Assembly (NCBI RefSeq): GCF_003268005.1 | Contig: NZ_CP014213.1 | Coordinates: forward strand, 2,501,501-2,565,500 | Direction: 5' to 3' | Source of the DNA: Methanosphaera sp. BMS | Lineage (GTDB): Archaea > Methanobacteriota > Methanobacteria > Methanobacteriales > Methanobacteriaceae | Length of the DNA stretch: 64,000 bases | Shown: positions 19,226-28,192 of the stretch, piece after piece | How the letters are laid out: each line of letters opens with the position of its first letter | Position numbering within the stretch: the stretch's first letter is position 1 | Translations under genes and position numbers: made by a program | Notes under the pieces: generated by a model | The model's database searches: none | What the model was told of the DNA's origin: nothing | Seen by the model: only the letters and a program-made list of their open reading frames with translations

Positions 19226-20581
19226 TTACCTGTTAATAACTTCCTTAGCATTGGCAATTACATTATCAACAAATTTATCACTACTACCAAGGTAGGTGTG
19301 AGGATCTAATGTTGCATCAATTTCTTCAATGCTCATGTACTCGAGTATTTCATCTTTTTCAAGTATGATTTCCTTAAGGCCTGTGTTTCGTGCGTATGCT
19401 TCCATTGCACATCCTCTTACTAAGCTGTAGGCACTTTGTCTTCCCATGCCGCACTGTGTGAGCTTTGACATGAATCGTTCTGCCATTATAAGTCCGTTAC
19501 TTGCATTGAGGTTGCGTTCGATATTGTCCTCGTAGAAGTCAAGTTTTGAGAATAACTTGATTGATAAGTTCAATATATAATCAGTCAGTATTGCTGATTC
19601 GGGTAGGATGATTCTTTCACAGGATGAATTTGTAAGGTCACGTTCATGCCATAACGGATTGTTCTGCAGTGCCGCATTAACGTATGACTTTACAACTCTT
19701 GAGACGCCGCATATTCTTTCACCAGTAATAGGGTTTCTTTTATGTGGCATGGTACTGCTTCCCATCTGTTTTTCAGGGTCGAACTTTTCACCAACTTCCA
19801 TGAGTTCGGTTCTTTGAAGATTACGTACTTCTAATGCCATCTTTTCAAGACTGCTGCAGATATTTGCAAGTGTCATAACGTATTCTGCATGATTATCACG
19901 TTGAACTACCTGATTTGATATGTTTGCAGGGGTTAATCCCAGTATTTCGGATACTCTCATGTGTATGTCATATCCTACCTCTCCTAATGCCGCGGTTGTT
20001 CCGACAGCACCGGTCATCATACCGACACAGACATGCTTTTCGGTCAAGTCAAGTCTTTCGAGCTGTCTTAACAGTTCATCTATGTATATTGCGAATTTCA
20101 TTGCATATGTTGTTGGAAGAGCGTGTTGACCATGTGTACGTCCTATTGTGACTGTGCTCTTATGTTCTTCTGATAGGTCAATGAGTATCTCTATGAGCCT
20201 CACAATCTTTTCGCGGATAATCTCTATTGATGCCTTAAGTTGCAGTGACTGTGACGAATCGATTATGTCATTACTTGTTGAACCGTAGTGAACGTATTCA
20301 CCGGCATTGTTATCACATACTTCCTCTAGTGCCTTCATCAATGCTCCAATATCATGGTTTGTTGCACGTTCTATTTCATCTACTCTTTCTTGCTTAACAT
20401 ATTCTGTTGTAGCTTTCTTGTTTATTTCATCTGCAGCTTCCTTAGGGATTAATCCTATTTCTCCTTCTGCCTTAGCCAGTGCTGCTTCAACTTTCAACAT
20501 ATTTTGTAGTTTTGATTCTTGTTCCCATACGGCCTTCATCTCTGGAGTACCGTATCTGAATTCTATTGGATGTATTGCCAT
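19226..20581 (-). CDS. purB: Adenylosuccinate lyase
   Basis: This 451-residue enzyme of purine synthesis cleaves SAICAR and adenylosuccinate, releasing fumarate. The superfamily signature GSSTMPHKRNP is present near residue 282, TSNDIIDS near 100 and GRTHGQHA near 150. ATG 20581 is chosen because MAIHPIEFRYG is the conserved N-terminus. It interrupts the usual proximity of RNase P genes and psmA. Confidence 0.96.
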   Translation of the reverse strand: MAIHPIEFRYGTPEMKAVWEQESKLQNMLKVEAALAKAEGEIGLIPKEAADEINKKATTEYVKQERVDEIERATNHDIGALMKALEEVCDNNAGEYVHYGSTSNDIIDSSQSLQLKASIEIIREKIVRLIEILIDLSEEHKSTVTIGRTHGQHALPTTYAMKFAIYIDELLRQLERLDLTEKHVCVGMMTGAVGTTAALGEVGYDIHMRVSEILGLTPANISNQVVQRDNHAEYVMTLANICSSLEKMALEVRNLQRTELMEVGEKFDPEKQMGSSTMPHKRNPITGERICGVSRVVKSYVNAALQNNPLWHERDLTNSSCERIILPESAILTDYILNLSIKLFSKLDFYEDNIERNLNASNGLIMAERFMSKLTQCGMGRQSAYSLVRGCAMEAYARNTGLKEIILEKDEILEYMSIEEIDATLDPHTYLGSSDKFVDNVIANAKEVINR

Positions 20582-20893
20582 AATAATCATTTAAAATAAT
20601 TTTTATAATTAAGAATATATAATTCTATTATTAAATAAATCCTTGTTTAATAATAATATAATATATGTATTTTTAACCTTTTAATTATATGTCATATTTT
20701 CAAGGTCTTGTTTCATATATTCCTGACTTTTCTAGTGGTGATGGAAGTACATTTCAATAGCTTAAAATGAGTATTTATGTATTTTTGGAGTTTAAAATTC
20801 TTGTATTTATACACTTTTGGATTATGATAAATAACATACTTAAAAAAAGTGTTGGAACTGTTTAATGTCCCGTTAAGATATTCTTCTTTTGAA
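20582..20893. other. Intergenic region upstream of purB
   Basis: About 310 AT-rich bases between rnp2 and purB, both on the minus strand. It likely holds the purB promoter. No RNA gene is recognised. Confidence 0.4.
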
Positions 20894-21247
20894 TTAGAAT
20901 TTATCTCTAAGACTTTGAATAGTACCTGATGTGGAGAGTGAGTGTACGGTCATTTGATTTTTTCTAAAGTTTGAAATGGTATAAAAGCCCATCACGGCCT
21001 TTTTCTCATATCCCCTGTTGCATCTGACTATAATGTTGTATTCATATCTGTTGGGATTATCCACTTCTTGAAAATCGATAAGCCATAGGTTAATCATGCT
21101 GGATTCTATTTCACCGAAGGTGTTAATTGCACTGTTCCATAATATCTGTATGCATTCCTCTTTTGAGACTTCATTTTCCGCGTACAACTTAAGTGCAATG
21201 TACCTTTTTTTCTGTCTTAATGTAGGGGGCAATATCTTTAATTTCAT
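20894..21247 (-). CDS. rnp2: Ribonuclease P protein component 2 (Pop5)
   Basis: The 117-residue protein matches archaeal Pop5 (LKILPPTLRQKKRYIALKL at the start, GFYTISNF later). It pairs with Rpp30 and supports the RNase P catalytic RNA in 5' maturation of tRNA. ATG 21247 is preferred over the TTG just upstream, with GAGG before it. It is cotranscribed with rnp3. Confidence 0.93.
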   Translation of the reverse strand: MKLKILPPTLRQKKRYIALKLYAENEVSKEECIQILWNSAINTFGEIESSMINLWLIDFQEVDNPNRYEYNIIVRCNRGYEKKAVMGFYTISNFRKNQMTVHSLSTSGTIQSLRDKF

Positions 21248-21259
21248 CAAATCAAATCC

Positions 21260-21961
21260 TCATCTTATAATTTTCACGCCATCCACAATGCTGTCTTTTT
21301 TTGTTTGGATGTTTCTGATTATGTCCTCGACATTGGTTGTTATGGACTTTCTTATGACATTAGGGTCTGTGTCAAATAAGTTTCCCAGCATTAGCATAGC
21401 TTCCGGACTTTTCACATCATAAAAACTTTTACTTCCACTGCTTATTATTGTTCTGAATTGGTATTTTTCCTGTAGATGGAATAACTGATTTATCTGACTT
21501 AATATGCGAGCTTTGTAATATCCTCTACTTCTTAAAATGCTATTATAGTTAATATTGATGCTGATATTGTTCTCTATAAGCATTTTGGAGAGTATGTGGT
21601 TAATGCCGCTATTGTTATTGGATATGTATGGTTCATTGATAATATCGATTTGTGGCATTTGGCATGCGGTTCTGTTGATGTTGTCCTTTCCACCGTTAAC
21701 CATTATGATATCACTTCTTCTATGGTATTTCAGTACGGTTTTTGTTAGCAGTTGGGGGTTGGTGTGATTTATGTAAACTCCATGGTATAAGTCTAATTTT
21801 GTTGATTCATTAATTGTATTGAATTTTTTTAATATTTCATCTTTGTTATCATCTAATGCTGTTGAATCATGGAAGATGCATGCAGCCTTAAATCCAAATT
21901 TTTCCAAAGTTTCAATAACTTCTTCATTTAATTTAATATTAAAGTCGTAAAAATTAGTCAT
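21260..21961 (-). CDS. rnp3: Ribonuclease P protein component 3 (Rpp30)
   Basis: The 233-residue protein has the PHP-like barrel of Rpp30: FYDFNIKLN at the start, then YHRRSDIIMVNGG and TIISSGSKSFYDVKSPEAM. It is the Pop5 partner in archaeal RNase P. The gene lies 12 bases before rnp2. Confidence 0.93.
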   Translation of the reverse strand: MTNFYDFNIKLNEEVIETLEKFGFKAACIFHDSTALDDNKDEILKKFNTINESTKLDLYHGVYINHTNPQLLTKTVLKYHRRSDIIMVNGGKDNINRTACQMPQIDIINEPYISNNNSGINHILSKMLIENNISININYNSILRSRGYYKARILSQINQLFHLQEKYQFRTIISSGSKSFYDVKSPEAMLMLGNLFDTDPNVIRKSITTNVEDIIRNIQTKKDSIVDGVKIIR

Positions 21962-22027
21962 ATTGTTAGAACCTAGTGTTTAATTAAAGCGTATTTAAAA
22001 ATAAAAAGAAAAATATTTTTATTAATA

Positions 22028-22459
22028 TTATTCCAAGAAGTTAAAGATTTTCTTAGCTACAATCGTAGCATTCTTTTTGCTTACAGGATAACTTGCTATC
22101 TTTATTCTCATATGAATAGCATCACCATCATAAGTCAGTTTGAGATTTTCATCATAAGCCTCTTGTTTATCAAAACGCAGGAACAGATTACCCTTATCGT
22201 CCATACGACGACTAAGTTCATCACTTATTATCTTCTTATCCTCAGTTGATAAATTGTCATTGAGAAATTTGACGATATCCTTAGTAAATCTTTTCTTAGA
22301 AATCTTTTCGGATAAAATAAATATTTTGTTACCAAAGTGATCTTCGGTAATGGTTTTAACAGGTGAAGGTTCAGAAAAGATGTAATTAAGGGACTTAACT
22401 ACATTCTCTTCCTCTTCGGTTGAATAAACAAATGTCCTGTACGAAATGTTATGGATCAT
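22028..22459 (-). CDS. RNA-binding protein, COG1325 family
   Basis: A 143-residue protein of the archaeal COG1325 family, predicted to be associated with the exosome. It starts IHNISYRTFVYSTEEEENV and has DHFGNKIFILSEKI. The start codon directly abuts the L15e stop (TAGATG). The context with L15e and RNase P genes fits a role in RNA processing; the reaction is unknown. Confidence 0.85.
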   Translation of the reverse strand: MIHNISYRTFVYSTEEEENVVKSLNYIFSEPSPVKTITEDHFGNKIFILSEKISKKRFTKDIVKFLNDNLSTEDKKIISDELSRRMDDKGNLFLRFDKQEAYDENLKLTYDGDAIHMRIKIASYPVSKKNATIVAKKIFNFLE

Positions 22460-23005
22460 CTATCTAACCTTTTCGGCACCTTTACCTTTTTTACGTAATC
22501 CTCTACCTTTTTTACCAGCACTAGTTAAGCCTCTGAATGCTCTTCTGGTGTGTTGTTTCTCACATATCCAATTGATGTTGTTATCATTGCGGATTTCAGG
22601 TCTTTGTGGGTCAACAAGAATTACTTCATAATATTTAGCTTTACCATCTTCCCAAACCCAGTAAGAGTTTAATACTTCTAAGTTAGGATATTTACGTGCT
22701 ACACGTTCTTCAGCCATTCTTTGAATGGATTTTTTACCTGAGATTTTGTTTACACCCATTCTTTTTGGATCTCTACCGTTTTTAAATCTAGGTTTTCTTC
22801 TTGATCCTCTTCTTACTCTGATTCTTGCGAGTACGTATCCTGTCTTAGCTTTGTATCCTAAACGGCGTGCTCTGTCTATTCTTGTAGGTTTATCAATTCT
22901 TACAATAACAGGTTGTCTTCTCCATTTAGGTAATCTTTCCATCATAAGTTCTTTAACGTATGATTCACTTGGGTTTTTCCATGCTTCTTTCATATACTTG
23001 TACAT
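22460..23005 (-). CDS. rpl15e: Large subunit ribosomal protein L15e
   Basis: The 181-residue basic protein shows the L15e core: [28 protein letters not shown], later [21 protein letters not shown] and the C-terminal [13 protein letters not shown]. It heads the L15e-COG1325-rnp3-rnp2 block. Confidence 0.97.
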   Translation of the reverse strand: MYKYMKEAWKNPSESYVKELMMERLPKWRRQPVIVRIDKPTRIDRARRLGYKAKTGYVLARIRVRRGSRRKPRFKNGRDPKRMGVNKISGKKSIQRMAEERVARKYPNLEVLNSYWVWEDGKAKYYEVILVDPQRPEIRNDNNINWICEKQHTRRAFRGLTSAGKKGRGLRKKGKGAEKVR

Positions 23006-23347
23006 TTAATCTACCTCATTGTTCAGCCTTCTGGCCACATTCAATTTAGTTTATTTGTGTATATTGAAGGAGTAGAGTACTGGAAAACAGTAAAACTCTT
23101 TTAAATTTCTCCTAAAATATAAAAAGCCAACGTATTGGCCTTGATATTATTTTACCGATTAAAAATTAAACTTTAATCTCAATAATAAATTATATAAAAT
23201 TAGATTATATTATCGTATAATCTTTATACTATATTATTTATTGTATTCATTATATATTAAGTTATTGATTGGGGGGGGGGGGGGGTTATCTTTTTTTTGT
23301 TAGGAGTCCATCAAATGGTAAAAAATGGGATTGAGAGGAGTACAATT
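23006..23347. other. Intergenic region with a G15 tract
   Basis: About 340 bases between the CcdA-like gene and L15e. It contains a run of fifteen G followed shortly by T8, otherwise AT-rich. The L15e promoter must lie at the left side. Confidence 0.6.
23271..23285 (+). repeat. Poly-G tract of 15
   Basis: Fifteen consecutive G residues in a strongly AT-rich intergenic region, followed by TTATC and T8 at 23291-23298. It lies downstream of the ccdA-like gene and upstream of L15e. Confidence 0.95.
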
Positions 23348-23971
23348 TTACACTAAGCCATAGATGGAACTTGTAATCAGATATATTGAAGTTATGATTA
23401 TTGCAACTGCAAATATTCGTGGAATGATTTTAGTTTTTGAAATGAATCCTTCAAGATTGATTTTGGATAAAAGAACGCCAATGATTGTCATGGATAACAT
23501 AAATCCCAGGGAATACAATACTATATTGAACACGGCATATGATGAATTGGCCGTTGCTGCAAGTAATGAGATTAATGAGATCAGATATGCACCGTAACAG
23601 GGAGTCCATGAAACGGAGGTCACCAGCCCCAACAGAAACGCATTTACAGTACTGTTTTTATACTTTTTCGGCTTCAATGAAGTTAGAGTGATCGAAGAGT
23701 CTTTTAATATAAGTATTCCAACAAACAGGAGTATTACTGAAGAAACGATTCTAAGATAACTGATATAAGCATAGGTTATGGCCGTGAAAAAAGCCGTAAA
23801 AAATATTGCAATGACAAATACGCTAATAAATCCACATATAAATGATACGGATTCCATTTTTCTTCCACAGTTAAGACAGACTGCAACAAATACTGGTAAA
23901 ACAGGCAGTATGCACGGGGATATTACAGATATTGCCCCAGTTAAAAATGAAAAGATGGGAAGAATCTCCAT
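23348..23971 (-). CDS. CcdA-family thiol:disulfide transport membrane protein
   Basis: A 207-residue protein with about six transmembrane segments. Conserved Cys lie in ISPCILPVLPV (TM1) and in SVSWTPCYGAYL, the pair that relays electrons across the membrane in CcdA/DsbD proteins. The start abuts the stop of the upstream thioredoxin-like gene, so the two probably form one system that keeps extracytoplasmic thiols reduced. The C-rich G15 complement lies in its 3' region. Confidence 0.88.
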   Translation of the reverse strand: MEILPIFSFLTGAISVISPCILPVLPVFVAVCLNCGRKMESVSFICGFISVFVIAIFFTAFFTAITYAYISYLRIVSSVILLFVGILILKDSSITLTSLKPKKYKNSTVNAFLLGLVTSVSWTPCYGAYLISLISLLAATANSSYAVFNIVLYSLGFMLSMTIIGVLLSKINLEGFISKTKIIPRIFAVAIIITSIYLITSSIYGLV

Positions 23972-24400
23972 TCATATCCCCTTTAGTTTCTCCAGAAATT
24001 CATCCGGCGGAAGATAGCCTTCATGTCTTTCAACTTCATTGCCGTTGGTGTCTAAAAATATGACCGTTGGCGTACCGTATACCGAATACTTTGAAGCGAC
24101 TTCCGGATTTCTGTTGATGTTTACTATGACGGTTATGTAGTTGGAATTGAGCTTTTCAACAACTTCTTCATTGTCCAGAGTGTTTCTTTTGAAGGCTTCA
24201 CACCATGAACATGATTTCTGGTCAAAAAGTAGTACGATACTTTTGTTTTCAATTTTTGCATTTTCCAACGCCTGCGTGTAATTATCACTGGCGTTTAGTA
24301 AATTATGAGTATCACCTTCACTGGAAACGGCGTTGACTGATATGATTGTCGTTATGATAAGTATAAGCATTACCATATTTTTCATCAAGTTCCTTCTCAT
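23972..24400 (-). CDS. Exported thioredoxin-fold protein
   Basis: A 142-residue protein. Residues 1-25 form a signal peptide or anchor. The thioredoxin domain has SCSWC as the CxxC active site (about residue 65) and the cis-Pro loop YGTPTVIFLD. It is likely on the outer face of the membrane and reduced by the coupled CcdA-like protein. Start chosen at ATG 24400; ATG 24385 is an alternative. Confidence 0.87.
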   Translation of the reverse strand: MRRNLMKNMVMLILIITTIISVNAVSSEGDTHNLLNASDNYTQALENAKIENKSIVLLFDQKSCSWCEAFKRNTLDNEEVVEKLNSNYITVIVNINRNPEVASKYSVYGTPTVIFLDTNGNEVERHEGYLPPDEFLEKLKGI

Positions 24401-24549
24401 AAATATCCCCTTTTATTTATGTTATTTATCCCTTTTTGATATGTTTAGCTAAATTATCTAATCATTAATTTGATTTTCCTAAATTATATATTTTAATAAT
24501 GACAAAGATTTTCTTAGATTTTATTATATTGATTGTTTAGAGGTTTCAA

Positions 24550-24867
24550 ATGGAGTTCTGTCCCAAATGTGGAAAGGTATTAATTCCACACAATAGAATA
24601 TTAAAATGTTCGCTATGCGGTTATACAAAAAAACTCAATGATGAGGATAGCAAGGATTACATATTATCTCATGATGTATCCGATAAGCGGAAAGTCATAA
24701 TATCTGGAGATAAGGTAAATGCCATGCCGACGACGAGGGGATTATGCTATCGCTGCGGCAACCGCCAACTGGAGTGGTGGATGGTGCAGATGCACAGAAG
24801 TGATGAGGCAGAAACCAGATTCTATCGCTGTACAAAATGCGGAAATACGTGGCGAAGATCAAATTGA
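24550..24867 (+). CDS. tfs: Transcription factor S (TFS, RNAP cleavage factor)
   Basis: The 105-residue protein has two zinc ribbons. The N-terminal one is CPKCG...CSLCGY; the C-terminal one is CYRCGNR...CTKCGNTWR. The acidic tip RSDEAETRFYRC holds the Asp-Glu pair that enters the polymerase secondary channel and stimulates transcript cleavage. GAGG precedes the ATG. It is divergent from the thioredoxin/CcdA pair. Confidence 0.95.
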   Translation: MEFCPKCGKVLIPHNRILKCSLCGYTKKLNDEDSKDYILSHDVSDKRKVIISGDKVNAMPTTRGLCYRCGNRQLEWWMVQMHRSDEAETRFYRCTKCGNTWRRSN

Positions 24868-24976
24868 ACGGTATGTGGAGAATATTTCCAAAATTAGTTA
24901 TCCAGTCAATTTAATCTCTAAAATAAATAATCGGAATCTAATAGTTATTGTTAGGGGTTTAATTGTTTTTTTTACT

Positions 24977-25362
24977 TCAATCTAATGTTTGGTGGATTGT
25001 TGAAAAATTAGTCCATACCATGTTTTTCTTCACTATTTCTCTTTGTATCCTAGCTTTTTTGTGTTTTTTTAATATTACTTTTAGTCGTTTAGGGGTTTCG
25101 TATCTTATTTTTAAGAATCAGGTTATGGTTGTTTTGTAGTATAATTCTACGGTGGTGTTGAGTTTGCCATTTCTTTTTCATATGACACTGGCAGTTTTTC
25201 AAAGTTGTTATCTATTTTTTGGTCATCGTAGATATATTTACGGTAGAATGTTTGTCTTGTTTTTAAATATGTTAATTGTCTTTGTGCTTCTTTATTATCT
25301 TCTGATTTAATTGTATCTGAAATTTTAATAGATATTCGAGAGTATTTTGAAGTCTTGAATAA
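24977..25362 (-). pseudogene. Broken gene of unknown family
   Basis: Two stretches of coherent coding sequence can be read on the minus strand. The first runs from 25362 to a TAG at 25147 and reads like a charged protein (SKYSRISIKIS, YRKYIYDDQKID, YEKEMANSTPP). One base over, the reading continues as VELYYKTTIT, meets a TGA, and then runs RYETPKRLKVILKKHKKARIQ to a TGA at 24977. No start codon is seen. This looks like a gene with one frameshift and one stop, truncated at its 5' end. The family was not recognised; a mobile-element origin is possible. Confidence 0.45.
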
Positions 25363-25527
25363 TCATATCATTTCAAGTTTTAATCCATTAAAACATTATA
25401 ATACGTAATTTAAATCAATATAATTTTCCTCAAAACACCCTCATTAATTTTTAATTTAATCATGATTATTATCCATCATTGTGGATTAAAGTATTATTTT
25501 TGATGATACTTATTATTCTAAGATTTT

Positions 25528-25800
25528 CTAGTCATAGTAAGATATGATTGGTATAATTTTTGAAAATTCACTATTGTATTTAATTATTAATCCGTAAAAT
25601 ATTTGGAATGTAGCAAATGAAGACAAATAGAATTTTATTGCCAATACAATTATCAATGAAATGCCCTCCAATAAAACGGAAATATATATCATACACACCA
25701 TTATGCAAGTAAATAACAAACCCTCTCTGTATTTTCCAATGAATATAAATGGGATAATAACTAAAATTATCCTAATAATTACTAAAAACAAAATATTCAT
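25528..25800 (-). CDS. Small hydrophobic membrane protein (second half of cassette A membrane gene pair)
   Basis: A 90-residue, almost wholly hydrophobic product with two or three membrane segments and a short GKYREGLLF loop. It overlaps the preceding 123-residue frame by 29 bases in another frame. The two frames together are about the length of the 191-residue membrane protein at 31396, and the order of features is similar. They could be two coupled genes or one gene broken by a frameshift. It lies at the downstream end of orphan cassette A. Confidence 0.55.
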   Translation of the reverse strand: MNILFLVIIRIILVIIPFIFIGKYREGLLFTCIMVCMIYISVLLEGISLIIVLAIKFYLSSFATFQIFYGLIIKYNSEFSKIIPIISYYD

Positions 25801-26143
25801 TTACTACTGTCATAATTATATCAGTTAACATAAATGAAAAGAAAATTAAGAAGATTAATTTTTCATTAAATAATTCCATAATTAGATAATCATGATAGTT
25901 AGTATCACCTCCAAAAAATCTATTTAGAAAACTAACAATTTTCTTACCATATATCCTGTTTAATACATAATAACTATAAAACAGTAACAGATTAAAAATA
26001 CAAGGGGGTAAATGTTGATTAAACCCAGTATATCCAAAAAATGAAGCACAAATATCTAGGGGAATACAAGCCAACAAGACTAGTAATAAATCATTAAATT
26101 TCAAATTAAGAGTTTCATTTTTGATTTTTAATTTTAAATTCAT
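25772..26143 (-). CDS. Small membrane protein downstream of orphan cassette A
   Basis: A 123-residue protein with about three hydrophobic segments (residues 18-37, 47-60, 95-115). No family is recognised. It starts 72 bases after the end of the cassette A C-terminal frame and sits where the other two cassettes have their membrane proteins. A role as immunity protein is inference from position. Confidence 0.6.
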   Translation of the reverse strand: MNLKLKIKNETLNLKFNDLLLVLLACIPLDICASFFGYTGFNQHLPPCIFNLLLFYSYYVLNRIYGKKIVSFLNRFFGGDTNYHDYLIMELFNEKLIFLIFFSFMLTDIIMTVVNEYFVFSNY

Positions 26144-26215
26144 AATAACACCAAATAGAAAACTTTATTAAATATTTATTCAACTCATCAAACAATATTA
26201 TTTAAAAAAAATAAA

Positions 26216-28129
26216 TTAAGCCGGATTTCTTATAGGCAATCCCCATAAAAAATCCCATACATTATCATAATCTTTAATATACTCTACTTCATCGGGAGTT
26301 GGATTATGCATACCTGTATTGTCCACGATAACAATATCTGATTTATCTAATTTACCCCAAGTAGTCAATTTAATTCTCATGATTCTTTCATTTTCCATCC
26401 TAAAATCATGTTTAACTAATTCAACTGAGGAATAATCGTAATAATTCATTGAAATGGATGCATAACCATCCCAATAATCATATTTTTCAATTTCATCAAC
26501 TTTCATATTCTCTGGACTATACTTGTCCTGATCTTCCAAGGTATGCCAATGACATATTCGTCCTATAATACAAGCTTCTATAAATGTTACAACTGTTGAT
26601 TCAGCAAATGTCATTCCACTACTTATTATTATTTCACATGGTTCATCAATATAATTTATAATTTGAGCTAAATACTCCACATTATAACCTTGTTTAACTA
26701 AAATTGATACTATAACTCCGGGACCTATAAATTGTCGAAGATTATATTTGTCAATTCTATTTAAAAACATATCAGTCATTTGATATAAACACATGTATCT
26801 ATATCTTGTTATTCCAGGTGTATGTAATTCATCTAATAATAAACCACCACTTAGTGATGTTCCATAAACATTATTAGTCCAATTGGCATTGTTTTCATTT
26901 ATTTCTTTTAGGAATAAGCATGCTTCACATTCTCTATTACTGGCATGGAACAGATCATCATCTATTAATGAACCATCACTAACAAGACCAGTTGACATAT
27001 CAACGGATATGAAAACATTATTTAATGAATCTATAATAAAATAATTATTTCCTATGTGTCCTGTTATCAGATTATCTTTATTTTCAGCAAAGTTAGTGAA
27101 TATGATTTCTAGAGTTGATTTGGTTTTGTCTGGTCCTGTTTTGTTTCTTAGTATATTTATTACATCTGCTTCTATAACATTTAGCATTGAAGTTGTTGTA
27201 AATTTGTATATCCATTTGTTTATTGTTTCTCCTTGAATTTGCATTCCCATATCTGGGTTGAATGAGTGGATAATTATTTTGGATGCATTTACATAGCAAG
27301 TTGTGGTAATTGTGCTTGTACGGTTATATGTGACATTGTAGTAGTCTTGGTATTCATTTGCTATTGAATCGAAGAAATATGCGACGAATAATGATGCTAA
27401 GTATGTGTTTTGAATCGGTATTGAGTAATTCGTGTTTAGTGCTTCTTCAATGTCACCTGTTGTGGTGACTTTATTGGTTATGGTGTATGTTTCTATTGCA
27501 CCGGTATACTGATATGTCATGTTTTGTAGTTGTTCTAGTGTTTGGTTGTGTGTTTGTTGTATGCTTAGTATGTCTTCGTAGTCTTTGTGTGAGAGTGCAA
27601 ATGATCGGTTGGTGTTTTTGTCGTTGATTGTGACGCTTGTCTTTATTATGTTGGGATTGTATATGAAGTTATCGAATACCGGTTCACCGTCAACTGTAAA
27701 TATATCTTTGTTGTTTCGGGTATATTTGATTGTTGGTATATTGTTAGTGGTTATTTGATTGTAGGTACTTGTTGTTATGTCTTCTGTGTACTGGTATTGT
27801 CTTGCCAGCTGATATCTTACTGCCAGGTCACTAAAGGTATCGGTTATGCTTTCTAATGGTAGTGTGTTAGTCTCTATCATTGCAGTGTAGTTGTTGTTTT
27901 TGTTGAAGTCTATGCAGTCGACCAGTAATATCTGATTGGTGTTGTGGTTGTATCTTGTCGTGTATTCTACCGTGAATTGGTTGATGTTTTCTCGTGTTTT
28001 GTCATGGTATTCTATGATTGTTGTCTGGTTTTCTGTGTAGATGAGTATTCCATCTTTTTTCTGTGGATTTGCGTGGTTTGTTGTCTGTAATTGTCCATCA
28101 AATGATATGAGGTAGTCATTTAGTTGCAT
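26216..28129 (-). CDS. Orphan cassette A: C-terminal fragment of the giant surface protein
   Basis: A 637-residue frame homologous to roughly residues 2400-3005 of the 3005-residue protein at 31968-40985. It has no signal peptide. Homology to the parent begins at 28192, the base next to the stop of the upstream membrane gene, and includes about 20 codons before the first ATG at 28129. Residues 1-350 are nearly identical to the parent. Beyond LRNKTGPDKTKSTLE the sequence diverges, though RECEACLF (ECxxC) and a WGKLDKSDIVIVD stretch remain similar. The variable part holds a hydrophobic region. Without export signal or promoter it looks like a silent cassette, analogous to orphan CT modules. Translation from ATG 28129 is unproven. 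Confidence 0.75.
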   Translation of the reverse strand: MQLNDYLISFDGQLQTTNHANPQKKDGILIYTENQTTIIEYHDKTRENINQFTVEYTTRYNHNTNQILLVDCIDFNKNNNYTAMIETNTLPLESITDTFSDLAVRYQLARQYQYTEDITTSTYNQITTNNIPTIKYTRNNKDIFTVDGEPVFDNFIYNPNIIKTSVTINDKNTNRSFALSHKDYEDILSIQQTHNQTLEQLQNMTYQYTGAIETYTITNKVTTTGDIEEALNTNYSIPIQNTYLASLFVAYFFDSIANEYQDYYNVTYNRTSTITTTCYVNASKIIIHSFNPDMGMQIQGETINKWIYKFTTTSMLNVIEADVINILRNKTGPDKTKSTLEIIFTNFAENKDNLITGHIGNNYFIIDSLNNVFISVDMSTGLVSDGSLIDDDLFHASNRECEACLFLKEINENNANWTNNVYGTSLSGGLLLDELHTPGITRYRYMCLYQMTDMFLNRIDKYNLRQFIGPGVIVSILVKQGYNVEYLAQIINYIDEPCEIIISSGMTFAESTVVTFIEACIIGRICHWHTLEDQDKYSPENMKVDEIEKYDYWDGYASISMNYYDYSSVELVKHDFRMENERIMRIKLTTWGKLDKSDIVIVDNTGMHNPTPDEVEYIKDYDNVWDFLWGLPIRNPA

Positions 28130-28192
28130 GTTGTATTTATCATTTGTTACTCCGTTTATGAAGTTGTATGTCTGATTTGCTAGGACAATATT
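27107..28192 (-). repeat. Cassette A copy of the conserved C-terminal block
   Basis: This block matches 32760-33845 of the giant gene at high nucleotide identity, with only a few differences over 27805-28130. Part of it (27490-27804) is instead identical to cassette B. Confidence 0.9.
27490..27804 (-). repeat. 315-bp block identical to cassette B (30312-30626)
   Basis: Base-by-base comparison shows no difference from 30312-30626 over 315 bases, with abrupt divergence on both sides. Confidence 0.95.
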
